Origin: Clostridiales bacterium
GTDB lineage: Bacteria; Bacillota; Clostridia; Lachnospirales; Anaerotignaceae
Direction of reading: 5' to 3'
Assembly: GCA_019423725.1 (NCBI GenBank)
Contig: JAHZAW010000039.1
Location: 30,370 to 47,900, forward strand
DNA length: 17,531 nucleotides
The translations under genes and the position numbers were made by a program. Within the stretch, counting starts at the first letter, position 1; each line of letters opens with the position of its first letter. Shown here piece by piece: positions 7,197 to 14,381 of the stretch. The notes beneath the pieces were generated by a model. The model was not told where the DNA came from. It did no database searches and saw only the letters and a program-made list of their open reading frames with translations.

Positions 7197-7616
7197 TTAT
7201 GCAAGGGCCTTTCCTAAGTCCATGAGCTCCTCTGAAGCGCCGTCGTCAGGGGCTCCGCAGCATATTACGCCCTCGTTAACTGTCATGATGCCGTTGTTCC
7301 TGCACATGTCTTCCCAGCTCCTCATCCATGCGCCGTCTCCCCAGCCGTAGGAACCGAAAAGTCCTATTTTCTTTTTCTGGAGCACAGGTATGCATGAAAT
7401 GAACATGGGCTCAAATTCCGCCTCTTCCAGCTGTTCATCTCCCATGGAGGGGCATCCAAAGGCAATGCTTTCAAACTCCTCAGCCTTTGCCGCTGAAAAA
7501 TCAGAAGCTGTGAATACGCTTACTTCAGCTCCCGCCGCCTTTGCGCCTTCAGCCACCTTATTTGCCATGATCTCTGTATTTCCTGTACCGCTCCAATATA
7601 CTACTGCTGTTTTCAT
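7197..7616 (-). CDS. short-chain flavodoxin
   Basis: FMN electron carrier of 139 residues, the usual length of clostridial short-chain flavodoxins. The phosphate loop is SGTGNTE (9-15). The isoalloxazine-contact loops are GCPSMGDEQLEE (about 54-65) and GSYGWGDGAW (about 88-97), with the conserved Trp in the second. It ends without extension at GKALA. AAAGGAGAG precedes the ATG. It follows DUF3793 by 41 bases in a unit headed by a DtxR-type operator. Flavodoxin classically replaces ferredoxin when iron is scarce, so the location beside feo genes and that operator supports an iron-sparing role. Confidence 0.93.
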   Translation of the reverse strand: MKTAVVYWSGTGNTEIMANKVAEGAKAAGAEVSVFTASDFSAAKAEEFESIAFGCPSMGDEQLEEAEFEPMFISCIPVLQKKKIGLFGSYGWGDGAWMRSWEDMCRNNGIMTVNEGVICCGAPDDGASEELMDLGKALA

Positions 7617-7657
7617 AACATCTCTCCTTTATATTCTATTCATTTTTATGTTTTATG

Positions 7658-8233
7658 TTAAACAGCTACGGTGAGCTGTAAAACTGTCCTTCCCCTTTCG
7701 TAAAGTTTCCTGTATATGCCCGTGCATTTTTTGAACCTCTCAAAGGTCTTTACCGCCTCACATTCATTGCAGTATACCTTCCAGCAGCCTACGCATTTAC
7801 AGTTCCTTCCTTCATTTTCTATAAACCCTTTTACGTCCTCCAGGGGGTCTCCCAGGAAAACTCCTATTTCATGGGGGAAATCCTCACTTATGGCCAGCCT
7901 GTGCTTTAACCTCGCCACTGACTTTTCCGCCGAGAGCCCCTCATATCCGTATTTTTTCAAAAATTCCTTTGTATCCTCATTTTCAAGAGCCTTCTTCAGC
8001 AGCCCGGCCCTATATACATATATGAGCGCTCTGCCGTCCTTCTTGGTCATCACCGATATGACTATGCCCTTTTTCCCAAGCTCCATATTCAGCTGCCTTA
8101 TCTCCTTGAGTATTTCCTCCTCCGAGGCCATACAGCAGCTGAAAAGTCCCGCCGGCTTTATGCCAGCCAGGGTCGGTGAACAATGCTCTATGATGCACTT
8201 CTCAATGGAACATATCCTCATATCCACATTCAC
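7658..8233 (-). CDS. DUF3793 family protein, Cys-rich
   Basis: A 191-residue protein of uncharacterised family DUF3793. Family hallmarks are IIEHCSPTLAGIKPAGLF (14-31), GRALIYVYR (about 67-75), FPHEIGVFLGDPLEDVKGFI (118-137) and WKVY. It has 11 Cys, an unusual density: Cys33-Cys34 near the N-terminus and a cluster NCKCVGCWKVYCNEC at about 142-156, suggesting metal, Fe-S or redox chemistry. There is no signal peptide or membrane helix. The start is uncertain: ATG 8233 overlaps the DUF2325 gene by 32 bases with a weak AGGTG site, and ATG 8221 is the alternative. The overlap implies coupled translation with DUF2325. It lies in one unit with flavodoxin under a putative iron-responsive operator. 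The biochemical function is unknown. Confidence 0.85.
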   Translation of the reverse strand: MNVDMRICSIEKCIIEHCSPTLAGIKPAGLFSCCMASEEEILKEIRQLNMELGKKGIVISVMTKKDGRALIYVYRAGLLKKALENEDTKEFLKKYGYEGLSAEKSVARLKHRLAISEDFPHEIGVFLGDPLEDVKGFIENEGRNCKCVGCWKVYCNECEAVKTFERFKKCTGIYRKLYERGRTVLQLTVAV

Positions 8234-8528
8234 CTGCCTTAGGGCATCCCTGACAATGCGCCTTCATTATCTCGTGAAGGGCGGCGGCGCTGGATGTGTG
8301 AGTGCGCGCCACGGCTGTACCGTTTTTCCTGGCTTCCTGGAGGGCACAGGCTGTCATGCTGTGGGATACCGTATTGGTAAAAACTATGAGCAGGTCCGGA
8401 CTTCCGATCTTCCTTTTCAGGGAGCCCGCTTCCTTGGTGAATACCTTGGCCTTATATCCATAGTTTTTGCATATCTGCTGGTACTGTCTCTCCATCCTCT
8501 CGTTTCCGCCTATGATAACAACGCTCAT
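8202..8528 (-). CDS. DUF2325 family protein
   Basis: A 108-residue protein of family DUF2325. The N-terminus MSVVIIGGNERMERQY is a Rossmann-like first strand and glycine turn. It is followed by DLLIVFTNTVSHSM (45-58), the family's conserved Asp and Ser-His, and the TSSAAALHEI helix. The C-terminus adds HCQGCPKAGEC (91-101), three Cys that could hold a metal together with nearby His. An AAAGGTGATG site precedes ATG 8528. It is the first gene downstream of the 8555-8572 operator and overlaps the DUF3793 start. DUF2325 has no settled function that I can name. The operon places it in the iron response. Confidence 0.8.
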   Translation of the reverse strand: MSVVIIGGNERMERQYQQICKNYGYKAKVFTKEAGSLKRKIGSPDLLIVFTNTVSHSMTACALQEARKNGTAVARTHTSSAAALHEIMKAHCQGCPKAGECGYEDMFH

Positions 8529-8554
8529 TCACATCACCTTTCCCTTTAGATTAT

Positions 8555-8572
8555 AGTTAGTATATCCTAACT
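8555..8572 (-). promoter_or_regulatory. DtxR-type operator and promoter of the DUF2325-DUF3793-flavodoxin unit
   Basis: AGTTAG-TATATC-CTAACT is an 18-base dyad with perfect six-base arms. On the - strand it abuts a perfect TATAAT (8550-8555), so a bound protein would sit between the -35 and -10 boxes; the -35 is weak (TTGAGT or an overlapping hexamer near 8572-8578). It is nearly the same word as the sites at 13800-13815 and 14384-14399. Confidence 0.75.
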
Positions 8573-8588
8573 CAATGACTTTTTGTTA

Positions 8589-8604
8589 GCGGACTCTCGT
8601 CCGC
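8589..8604. other. hairpin downstream of the ATPase gene
   Basis: GCGGAC and GTCCGC with a TCTC loop form a stable 6-bp stem between the ATPase stop and the next promoter. No adjacent T run is seen on the - strand, so it is at best a weak terminator or an mRNA-end stabiliser. Confidence 0.45.
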
Positions 8605-8614
8605 CGTATATGCT

Positions 8615-8644
8615 GTTTTATATGTTTTATATGTTGTTTTATAT
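8615..8644. repeat. three GTTTTATAT direct repeats after the ATPase
   Basis: GTTTTATAT occurs at 8615-8623, 8624-8632 and, after GTT, at 8636-8644. The last copy reaches the ATPase stop codon. This is a short A/T-rich repeat of unknown role. Confidence 0.7.
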
Positions 8645-10737
8645 TATGAAATCATATTATTAGTTAATAACGGCCTTGTGGACAGGGCGCTGATACCCAT
8701 GGTGGAGGCGTTATGCAAAACCGCCGTCCTTCCCGGAGCCATCAGTCCCGTGAGCCCCATTATGAGAAGGGCCGTATTAAAGCCTATTATGAATTTATAG
8801 TTTTTATCTATCCTTGTAAAAAGCCTCTCGGAAAGCTCCCTGAGTACCACAAGTTCCCTCAGGTCGGCGGAAAGAAGGGTTATATCCGCCACTTCCCTGG
8901 CTATGTCAGAGGAATCCTTCATGGATACGGATACATCGGCTGCGGCCAGTGCCGGTGAATCATTTACTCCGTCACCTGCCATTATTACCTTTCCTCCGTT
9001 CCTTTTATAGCTCTCCACTATCTCTGCCTTTTTATCGGGCAGCACCTGGGAGCGGTATTCATCTATGCCCAGGGTCTCACTTACGGCCCGGGCGGCATCC
9101 TCCGAATCCCCGGTGAGCATAACTACCTTTTTTATGCCCCTTTTTCTGAGGGCGGCTATGGTCTGGGCAGCTTCGCTTCTGGGAGGGTCGTCTATGAATA
9201 TGACCCCGGCCAGCTCTCCGCCCATGGCCAGATACAGCGCTGAACCGCCTTCAGCGGCCCTTTTCACTGCCTCTTTCTGTTCCTCTGTATATATGGTTTT
9301 TTCATCCTCAAACACGAAATGCGCACTGCCTATGAGCGCTCTCTTTCCCTCAAGCCTGGTGACCACTCCATGGGCCACCACATATTCCACATCGGCGTGC
9401 CTTTCCTCATGGGTCAGGCCCTTCTCTTCCGCCGCCCTGACCACGGCCCGGGCCATGGAATGGGGGAAGTGCTCCTCTATACAGGCAGCTGTCCTAAGTA
9501 TATCATCCTCATCATAGCCCCCAAAGGAAAGTACGTTCCTTACCCTCGGGCAGGCCTCGGTGAGGGTGCCTGTTTTATCAAATATTATGGTATCCGCCTG
9601 GGCAAAGGCTTCTAAAAATTTTCCGCCCTTGACCATTATCCTCCTTGAGGCCGCCTCCCTCATGGCCGATATGACCGATATGGAGGCTGAAAGCTTTATG
9701 CCGCAGGAATAGTCCACCATGAACACCGACAGCGCTTTTGAGGCGCTCCCCGTAAAAAACCAGGCGGCCAATGCCCCCGCAAAACTAAAGGGCACGATCC
9801 TGTCGGCCAGCTGTTCCGCCCTGTTCTGGACGCCTGCTTTCAGTTCCTCGGAATTTTCTATGAGACCTACTATCTGCTGTATGCGGCTCTCCTGGGGAAG
9901 GGCCGTTATTTTCACATCTATGGAGCCTTCCATGACCACGGTGCCGGCATATACCGTCACTCCGCATCTTTTATGAACGGGCAGGGACTCTCCGGTCATG
10001 GACGCCTCGTTTACCATGGCATCTCCATCTGACACCGTCCCGTCAACGTGTATGAGGGAACCGGTCCTTATCCTGGCGGTCTGGCCCTTTTTCACCTCTG
10101 ACATGGGTGTGAGCCTTTCCCTGCCGTCCTCTCCCACTATCCACAGGGAATCGACATTCACCGCCAGCGACTGGGTGAGTATCGTGGTGGTGCGTTTCCT
10201 TGTGTACTCCTCCAAAAGCCCGGAAAGTCTGAGCATAAACATTATGGAACCCGCTGTCTTCATATCGCGTTGACAAAAGGCCGCACCTATGGAAGAAGCA
10301 TCCAGCACAGGCACATCCAGCCTGCCTGATAGAAGGCTCTCTGCTCCATCTTTCCAGAAGGAAATGGCATTTTTTATGTTCAAAAGGAGCCTTATGGGAG
10401 GAGGAAGGAGGTTTTTTAGTAAATGTCCCGTAACGAGAGCTGATACCTGTTTAAAGAAATCATCATCGATCTCCCTTTTTATATCATTGTCTCGGGGTCT
10501 GCCCTTCGGAAGGGCGCATCGTCTCAGACCATCAAGAATGGCAAAAATGGTCTGCCGTCTGCCTTGGGGGTAGAAGATAAGTATGCTCCCGTTGACGGGA
10601 CAGACCCTCACTTCAGAGGCTTCAGCCCCTTTTCTTAGCAATCCCGCTATGCCATAGCCTTCCTCCCTGGTGAATACATTGGCTCCACAGCGTACACGCA
10701 TCCTCCCGGGCCTGTCATAGACGATATCATACCTCAT
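8644..10737 (-). CDS. P1B-like heavy-metal transporting P-type ATPase with SCG in place of CPC
   Basis: Membrane metal pump of 697 residues. The catalytic core is complete: TGES (248-251) in the actuator domain, DKTGTLT (387-393) with the phosphorylated Asp, HFPHS (423-427), TGDSEDAA (542-549), GDGVND (588-593) and the late HNASTMGISAL (675-685) of P1B pumps. The N-terminus (1-60, PGRMRVRCGANVF and SILIFYP) resembles an HMA-type fold that lacks CxxC. The membrane motif usually CPC reads YSCGIKLS (343-350), so the ion choice may not be the usual Cu or Zn/Cd. The ATG shares one base with the stop of DUF6110 (TAATG), implying coupled translation. Lying behind feoB and a DtxR-like gene, it may move iron or manganese, perhaps outward, but this is inference. 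Confidence 0.88.
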   Translation of the reverse strand: MRYDIVYDRPGRMRVRCGANVFTREEGYGIAGLLRKGAEASEVRVCPVNGSILIFYPQGRRQTIFAILDGLRRCALPKGRPRDNDIKREIDDDFFKQVSALVTGHLLKNLLPPPIRLLLNIKNAISFWKDGAESLLSGRLDVPVLDASSIGAAFCQRDMKTAGSIMFMLRLSGLLEEYTRKRTTTILTQSLAVNVDSLWIVGEDGRERLTPMSEVKKGQTARIRTGSLIHVDGTVSDGDAMVNEASMTGESLPVHKRCGVTVYAGTVVMEGSIDVKITALPQESRIQQIVGLIENSEELKAGVQNRAEQLADRIVPFSFAGALAAWFFTGSASKALSVFMVDYSCGIKLSASISVISAMREAASRRIMVKGGKFLEAFAQADTIIFDKTGTLTEACPRVRNVLSFGGYDEDDILRTAACIEEHFPHSMARAVVRAAEEKGLTHEERHADVEYVVAHGVVTRLEGKRALIGSAHFVFEDEKTIYTEEQKEAVKRAAEGGSALYLAMGGELAGVIFIDDPPRSEAAQTIAALRKRGIKKVVMLTGDSEDAARAVSETLGIDEYRSQVLPDKKAEIVESYKRNGGKVIMAGDGVNDSPALAAADVSVSMKDSSDIAREVADITLLSADLRELVVLRELSERLFTRIDKNYKFIIGFNTALLIMGLTGLMAPGRTAVLHNASTMGISALSTRPLLTNNMIS

Positions 10738-11018
10738 TATTCATCAGCGCCTTTTCTATCTTCACCAGTTTCTCTCTGTTCCTCCATGGCGTCCTCAGCC
10801 ATTGCCGCCTCTTTTACGGCGTCGGCGCAGAGATCCTCGGCATCTTCCCTGATGTTCTGGATGGCCGCTGAAATATTGTTTTTAGCCGTTATGCCCGATG
10901 CCAGTCCCTTTACGCATAATTCTCTGGTCTTGGGCATCTTAAGTATTTTTCTTCCTACGATAACGGCAGCGGCCCCTCCGATGAAACTAAGGACCTTCTC
11001 ATTTTTATACCAGTTCAT
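10737..11018 (-). CDS. DUF6110 family protein, probable ATPase partner
   Basis: A small protein of 93 residues. A hydrophobic helix near the N-terminus (VLSFIGGAAAVIVGRKIL) is followed by a charged helical stretch with AKNNISAAIQNIREDAEDLCADAV and an acidic tail. This matches DUF6110 proteins, which are found next to P1B-type ATPases in Clostridia. The function is unknown; an accessory or metal-presenting subunit is a reasonable guess. ATG 11018 is preferred because AAGGAAG lies seven bases upstream; ATG 11036 would add six residues (MKGRKN) but has a poorer site. The stop overlaps the ATPase ATG by one base. Confidence 0.75.
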   Translation of the reverse strand: MNWYKNEKVLSFIGGAAAVIVGRKILKMPKTRELCVKGLASGITAKNNISAAIQNIREDAEDLCADAVKEAAMAEDAMEEQRETGEDRKGADE

Positions 11019-11046
11019 ATTTTTTCTTCCTTTCATTCCCCTGGGG

Positions 11047-11376
11047 TCAAATATCCTCTGAGCAGGAAATTATCATCAAAGCGCAGTCCTCCGCTGATTC
11101 CCCGGACAGCCCGAAATTTTCCTGCAGTTTTCCCACGGTATCCCTGACCTTTAAACAAAGACTGTCCGCCTTCTGTTTTCCCTGTTCCGTCAGGGACACC
11201 ATTTTATCATCACTTTTTATTACCAGTCCTTCCTCAGAAAGTTTATTGAGCATATTAAAGGCACTGGATCTCTGTATACTGAGTTTTTTTGCTATGTCCA
11301 CCGTTCTTATTCCCCTGTCCCCGGAATTATTTCCCAGGACAAGTATGTATTTTAACTGCGAGACCGTTAGTTTCAT
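11047..11376 (-). CDS. short DtxR-like winged-helix regulator without canonical metal ligands
   Basis: A DNA-binding protein of 109 residues. Residues 1-70 match the DtxR/MntR winged helix: SQLKYILVLGNN, RTVDIAKKLSIQRSSAFNMLNKLSEEGLV and the wing end MVSLTEQGKQKAD. The second domain is cut short, about 39 residues. In DtxR proteins this region carries a conserved RH and a C/E-x2-EH motif. Here the equivalent stretches read LCLKVRD and EDCALMIIS, so the His and Glu ligands are missing, while Cys74, Cys98 and Cys105 remain. It may sense iron or redox state in another way. It is the obvious candidate to bind the GTTAGTATA-type sites in this window. ATG 11376 fits AGGAG at 11386-11390; a TTG at 11385 is less likely. 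Confidence 0.8.
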   Translation of the reverse strand: MKLTVSQLKYILVLGNNSGDRGIRTVDIAKKLSIQRSSAFNMLNKLSEEGLVIKSDDKMVSLTEQGKQKADSLCLKVRDTVGKLQENFGLSGESAEDCALMIISCSEDI

Positions 11377-11395
11377 ATATAACAACTCCTATCTC

Positions 11396-11548
11396 TTACG
11401 ACTCCTTATGCGCACTGTGGCAGGAGCAGCCCCCGCCGCAGCCGGAGCAGCCAGAGCAGCCCGCCCCGTTTTTCTTATCCCTTATCAGCTTCCTTATAAT
11501 GAGAGCTGTTGCTAACAAGACCAGCGTTCCTACAATAAAAGTTGCCAT
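11396..11548 (-). CDS. FeoB-associated Cys-rich membrane protein
   Basis: A 50-residue peptide. It begins MATFIVGTLVLLATALIIRK, a single membrane helix, followed by RDKKNGAG and a Cys/Gly tail with six Cys (positions 31, 34, 37, 41, 43 spaced by Gly and Ser, then a Cys-His) and the end HSAHKES. This is the layout of the FeoB-associated Cys-rich family, thought to help FeoB or to bind the incoming metal. GGAGG precedes the ATG. It follows feoB by 33 bases and precedes the DtxR-like gene by 19, so it is part of the feo operon. Strictly, Cys are at 31, 34, 37, 41 and 43, five in all. Confidence 0.88.
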   Translation of the reverse strand: MATFIVGTLVLLATALIIRKLIRDKKNGAGCSGCSGCGGGCSCHSAHKES

Positions 11549-11581
11549 ATTTTCCTCCTTTTTTCTTAAGAATTTCTGAAA

Positions 11582-13774
11582 TCAGCGTACCGCGTCCACT
11601 GCTTCCGCTGCATCAACGGCACGGAGCGGATTTATATCCTTATATTCATATCCCTTCCTGAAAAGCAGATATATCATAACTACGAGCACTATGACTGCCG
11701 CTATGGTGCCTGCTCCAAATGATATCTCGCCTGTCACCAGTCCTCCGAACTGATATACCATAAGGGATATGGCATAGGCAAGTCCGCACTGGTAGCCAAT
11801 GGCCGCCCATGTCCATTTTCCATTGTTCATCTCTCGTTTGATGGCTCCGATGGCAGCAAAGCAGGGAGCGCACAGAAGATTGAATACAAGGAATGAATAT
11901 GCCGTAAGTCCAGTAAAATGAGCCGCTATGGGAGCAAGTCCGCCAAAGGAGCCTTCCTCTACCATGGCCACAGCGTCTCCTGCCACCGCATAAAGGGTGC
12001 CGAATGTTCCTACTACCTGTTCCTTAGCCACAAGTCCAAGCATGGTCGCAGCGCTTGCCTGCCATGTTCCGAATCCCAGGGGCTTAAAGATTACAGCCAG
12101 GCCTGAACCTATCTGGGCAAGTATGGATGAATCCATCTCCTCCACGGCTCCAAAGCCATCCGGTGTGAATCCATAACTGGATGTGAACCATACGAATATG
12201 GATGCAAGGGTTATTATGGTACCGGCCTTCTTGATGAATGACCAGCCTCTCTCCCATGTTCCCCTGAGCACGTTTGAGAGTGTGGGTCTATGGTAGGCGG
12301 GAAGCTCCATTACAAAGGGCGCCGGGTCTCCTGCGAAGGGTTTTGTCTTTTTGAGTATTATTCCTGAAATGACTATGGCAGCTACTCCGATGAAGTAAGC
12401 CGAGGGCGCTACCCACCATGCTCCGCCGAATATGGCTCCTGCCATAAGGGCTACTATGGGCATCTTCGCTCCGCATGGAATGAATGTGGTAGTCATAATG
12501 GTCATTTTTCTGTCCCTGTCCTGCTCGATGGTCCTGGATGCCATTACTCCCGGTACTCCACAGCCCGTTCCCACTAACATGGGGATAAAGCTCTTGCCTG
12601 AAAGTCCAAAACGTCTGAATATACGGTCCATGATAAATGCTATACGGGCCATATATCCGCAGTCCTCAAGGATGCAGAGCATAAAGAAAAGCACAAGCAT
12701 CTGTGGAACGAATCCTATTACAGAGCCTACTCCCGATACGATACCATCTGCCACAAGGCCTGCCAGCCAGGGAGCTGTGTTTATGCTCTCCAAAAATCCC
12801 TTTAAGGGCGCTACCACCATCTCAGCCACAAATACATCATTGGTCCAGTTGGTGAGCATATCGCCTACGGTGCTTATGGCTATGTAATATACCCCTATCA
12901 TAATAAGGGCAAATATGGGAAGTGCCAGCCAGCGGTTGGTAACTATCCTGTCTATCTTATCCGATGTGGACAGCCCGGATTTATTCTTTTTATAATAACA
13001 GTCTCCTATTATCTTTGATATCCAGTCATATCTTGATGCCGTGATTATGGATTCCGCATCGTCATCCATTTCCTTCTCACAGGCAGCTATGTCATTTTCT
13101 ATATGTTTAAGGGTATCAGCAGGTATTTTCAGCTGCTCCAATACCTTGGAGTCTCTCTCGAATATCTTTATGGCATACCATCTCTGCTGCTCCTCCGGAA
13201 GGGAATGCAGAGCCGCTTCCTCGATATGCGCCAGTGTATGCTCCACACTTCCGCCAAAGGTGTGCATGGGCACTGTCTTTGCTCCCTTTGAGGCTATGTC
13301 CACGGCTGTCTGCGCCGCTTCCATTACTCCATCTCCCTTAAGGGCTGATATGGTGCATACGGTAACGCCCAGCTCCTTCTCAAGCCTCTTTACATCTATC
13401 CTGTCCCCATTCTTATTCACAACATCCATCATGTTCACAGCCATTACCACCGGTATGCCAAGCTCCGTCAGCTGTGTAGAAAGATACAGGTTCCTTTCGA
13501 TATTTGTTCCATCCACGATATTGAGTATTACGTCCGGCCTCTCCTTCACCAGATAATTCCTCGCCACTACCTCCTCCAGGGTGTAGGGGGAAAGGGAATA
13601 TATTCCCGGAAGGTCCGTTACAGTCACGTTTTTATGCCCTTTGAGCTTACCCTCTTTTTTCTCTACCGTTACTCCCGGCCAGTTTCCCACAAACTGGCTG
13701 GACCCAGTCAGAGCGTTGAACAATGTCGTTTTCCCGCAGTTCGGATTTCCCGCGAGAGCTATTCTGATGTCCAT
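11582..13774 (-). CDS. feoB: ferrous iron transport protein B
   Basis: Fe(II) uptake permease of 730 residues with all expected parts. The N-terminal G domain has G1 GNPNCGKT (9-16), NWPGVTVEKKEG (31-42), G3 DLPG (54-57), G4 NMMD (114-117) and G5 SALKG (143-147). A helical spacer domain (about 165-270) leads to the membrane part from about 280, with two Gly-rich gate repeats (for example FIPMLVGTGCGVPGVMASRTIEQDRDRKMTIM and, later, a second similar region). AAAGGAG precedes ATG 13774. It follows feoA2 by 62 bases, a gap that carries its own operator, so feoB can be controlled apart from the feoA genes. The C-terminus is followed by the Cys-rich partner peptide. Confidence 0.97.
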   Translation of the reverse strand: MDIRIALAGNPNCGKTTLFNALTGSSQFVGNWPGVTVEKKEGKLKGHKNVTVTDLPGIYSLSPYTLEEVVARNYLVKERPDVILNIVDGTNIERNLYLSTQLTELGIPVVMAVNMMDVVNKNGDRIDVKRLEKELGVTVCTISALKGDGVMEAAQTAVDIASKGAKTVPMHTFGGSVEHTLAHIEEAALHSLPEEQQRWYAIKIFERDSKVLEQLKIPADTLKHIENDIAACEKEMDDDAESIITASRYDWISKIIGDCYYKKNKSGLSTSDKIDRIVTNRWLALPIFALIMIGVYYIAISTVGDMLTNWTNDVFVAEMVVAPLKGFLESINTAPWLAGLVADGIVSGVGSVIGFVPQMLVLFFMLCILEDCGYMARIAFIMDRIFRRFGLSGKSFIPMLVGTGCGVPGVMASRTIEQDRDRKMTIMTTTFIPCGAKMPIVALMAGAIFGGAWWVAPSAYFIGVAAIVISGIILKKTKPFAGDPAPFVMELPAYHRPTLSNVLRGTWERGWSFIKKAGTIITLASIFVWFTSSYGFTPDGFGAVEEMDSSILAQIGSGLAVIFKPLGFGTWQASAATMLGLVAKEQVVGTFGTLYAVAGDAVAMVEEGSFGGLAPIAAHFTGLTAYSFLVFNLLCAPCFAAIGAIKREMNNGKWTWAAIGYQCGLAYAISLMVYQFGGLVTGEISFGAGTIAAVIVLVVMIYLLFRKGYEYKDINPLRAVDAAEAVDAVR

Positions 13775-13799
13775 AAAACTGTTTCTCCTTTCTATTTTC

Positions 13800-13815
13800 G
13801 TTAGTATAAACTAAC
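13800..13815 (-). promoter_or_regulatory. DtxR-type operator upstream of feoB
   Basis: GTTAGTATAAACTAAC, with perfect five-base arms, lies between the feoA2 stop and the feoB start, about 26 bases before the ATG. A TATACT on the - strand lies within it, but the -35 is weak (TTATTT), so an internal promoter is possible and not certain. Confidence 0.75.
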
Positions 13816-13836
13816 ATTAGATCAAAAATAAAAGGC

Positions 13837-14058
13837 TTATTCCACCTCTATCATTTCCGCATCGCTTTTCCTGATGGAAAGCTCATAATTCCTTACGGTC
13901 ACCTCTATGGGATCCCCCAGGGGCGCCACCTTCCTTATATATACGGGTATGCCCTTGGTTATACCCATATCCATTATCCTGCGCTTTACGGCTCCGTCTC
14001 CATGGAGCTTTTTCACCGTCACCGTATCACTTATTTTAGCGTCTCTTAAAGTTTTCAC
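13837..14058 (-). CDS. feoA: FeoA family protein, second copy
   Basis: An SH3-like FeoA domain of 73 residues. Visible features are MKTLRDAKISDTVTVKKLHG, GAVKRRIMDMGITKGIPVYIRKVAPLGDP (23-51) and EVTVRNYELSIRKSDAEMIEVE, the typical family run of a Gly-rich turn, a methionine-glycine step and a final strand. FeoA binds FeoB and supports its transport. The start is GTG 14058, supported by AAGGAGGT six bases upstream. It lies 22 bases after feoA1 and before the feoB operator. It is a better match to canonical FeoA than feoA1. Confidence 0.92.
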   Translation of the reverse strand: MKTLRDAKISDTVTVKKLHGDGAVKRRIMDMGITKGIPVYIRKVAPLGDPIEVTVRNYELSIRKSDAEMIEVE

Positions 14059-14080
14059 CGCTCTACCTCCTTAGACCATC

Positions 14081-14293
14081 TTAAACCATGATTTTATTAG
14101 CCATCTCCCGGCTTATGGCTACCCTGGCTTCCTTTACCTGCACGATGAGATTTCCTCCGGTCTCAGTTATGACCTTTACGCTCTCTCCCACGGTAAAACC
14201 AAGGTTTTCAAGAAATTTTTTCGTCTCGGCCTTTCCTCCTATCCTCTGTATGGAGAGGACTTCTCCAGAACCTGCCATGGATAAGGGCATCAT
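14081..14293 (-). CDS. feoA: FeoA family protein, first copy
   Basis: An SH3-like FeoA-type domain of 70 residues, first gene of the feo operon. Motifs are GSGEVLSIQRIGGKAETKKFLENLGFTVGESVKVI (8-43), GGNLIVQVKEARVAISREMANKIMV, with the LGF-x-VGE turn common to FeoA. It differs clearly from feoA2, so the two are not a recent duplication. Two adjacent ATG codons (14293 and 14290) share one GGAGG at 14299-14303; the spacing of the second is slightly better. It lies about 80 bases downstream of the predicted transcription start, behind an attenuator-like leader. Confidence 0.9.
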   Translation of the reverse strand: MMPLSMAGSGEVLSIQRIGGKAETKKFLENLGFTVGESVKVITETGGNLIVQVKEARVAISREMANKIMV

Positions 14294-14313
14294 GTCTGCC
14301 TCCTTTATTTATT

Positions 14314-14329
14314 GTTATATAAGACTAAC
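14314..14329 (-). promoter_or_regulatory. degenerate DtxR-type operator in the feo leader
   Basis: GTTATATAAGACTAAC keeps the outer GTTA and CTAAC arms of the other sites but differs in the centre. It overlaps a weak second promoter on the - strand (TTTAAA 14337-14342, 17-base spacer, TATAAC 14314-14319). It lies 20 bases before the feoA1 ATG. Confidence 0.5.
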
Positions 14330-14335
14330 ATTAAC

Positions 14336-14371
14336 TTTTAAAAAACAGCCTAATCTCTTAGGCTTACCTAA
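14336..14371 (-). promoter_or_regulatory. terminator with alternative pairing in the feo leader
   Basis: On the - strand AGCCTAA, a GAGA loop and TTAGGCT (stem arms 14358-14364 and 14347-14353) are followed by GTTTTTT (14340-14346), an intrinsic terminator placed before feoA1. The CCTAA of its 5' arm can instead pair with an upstream TTAGG (14367-14371) as TTAGG-TAAG-CCTAA. That alternative would break the terminator. The same stretch also resembles one half of the classic DtxR box. Either an attenuator or an extra operator is possible. Confidence 0.6.
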
Positions 14372-14381
14372 CTGCTATATA

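Noticed and set aside
8713..10573. Several + strand open frames of 80-150 codons opposite the ATPase
   Set aside because: They are shadows of a strongly supported - strand gene and lack ribosome sites.
11359..11390. Dyad-like GTTA...CTAAC word over the start codon of the DtxR-like gene
   Set aside because: The arms are 18 bp apart end to end with a different centre and no promoter nearby, and half of it is coding sequence (Lys-Leu-Thr).
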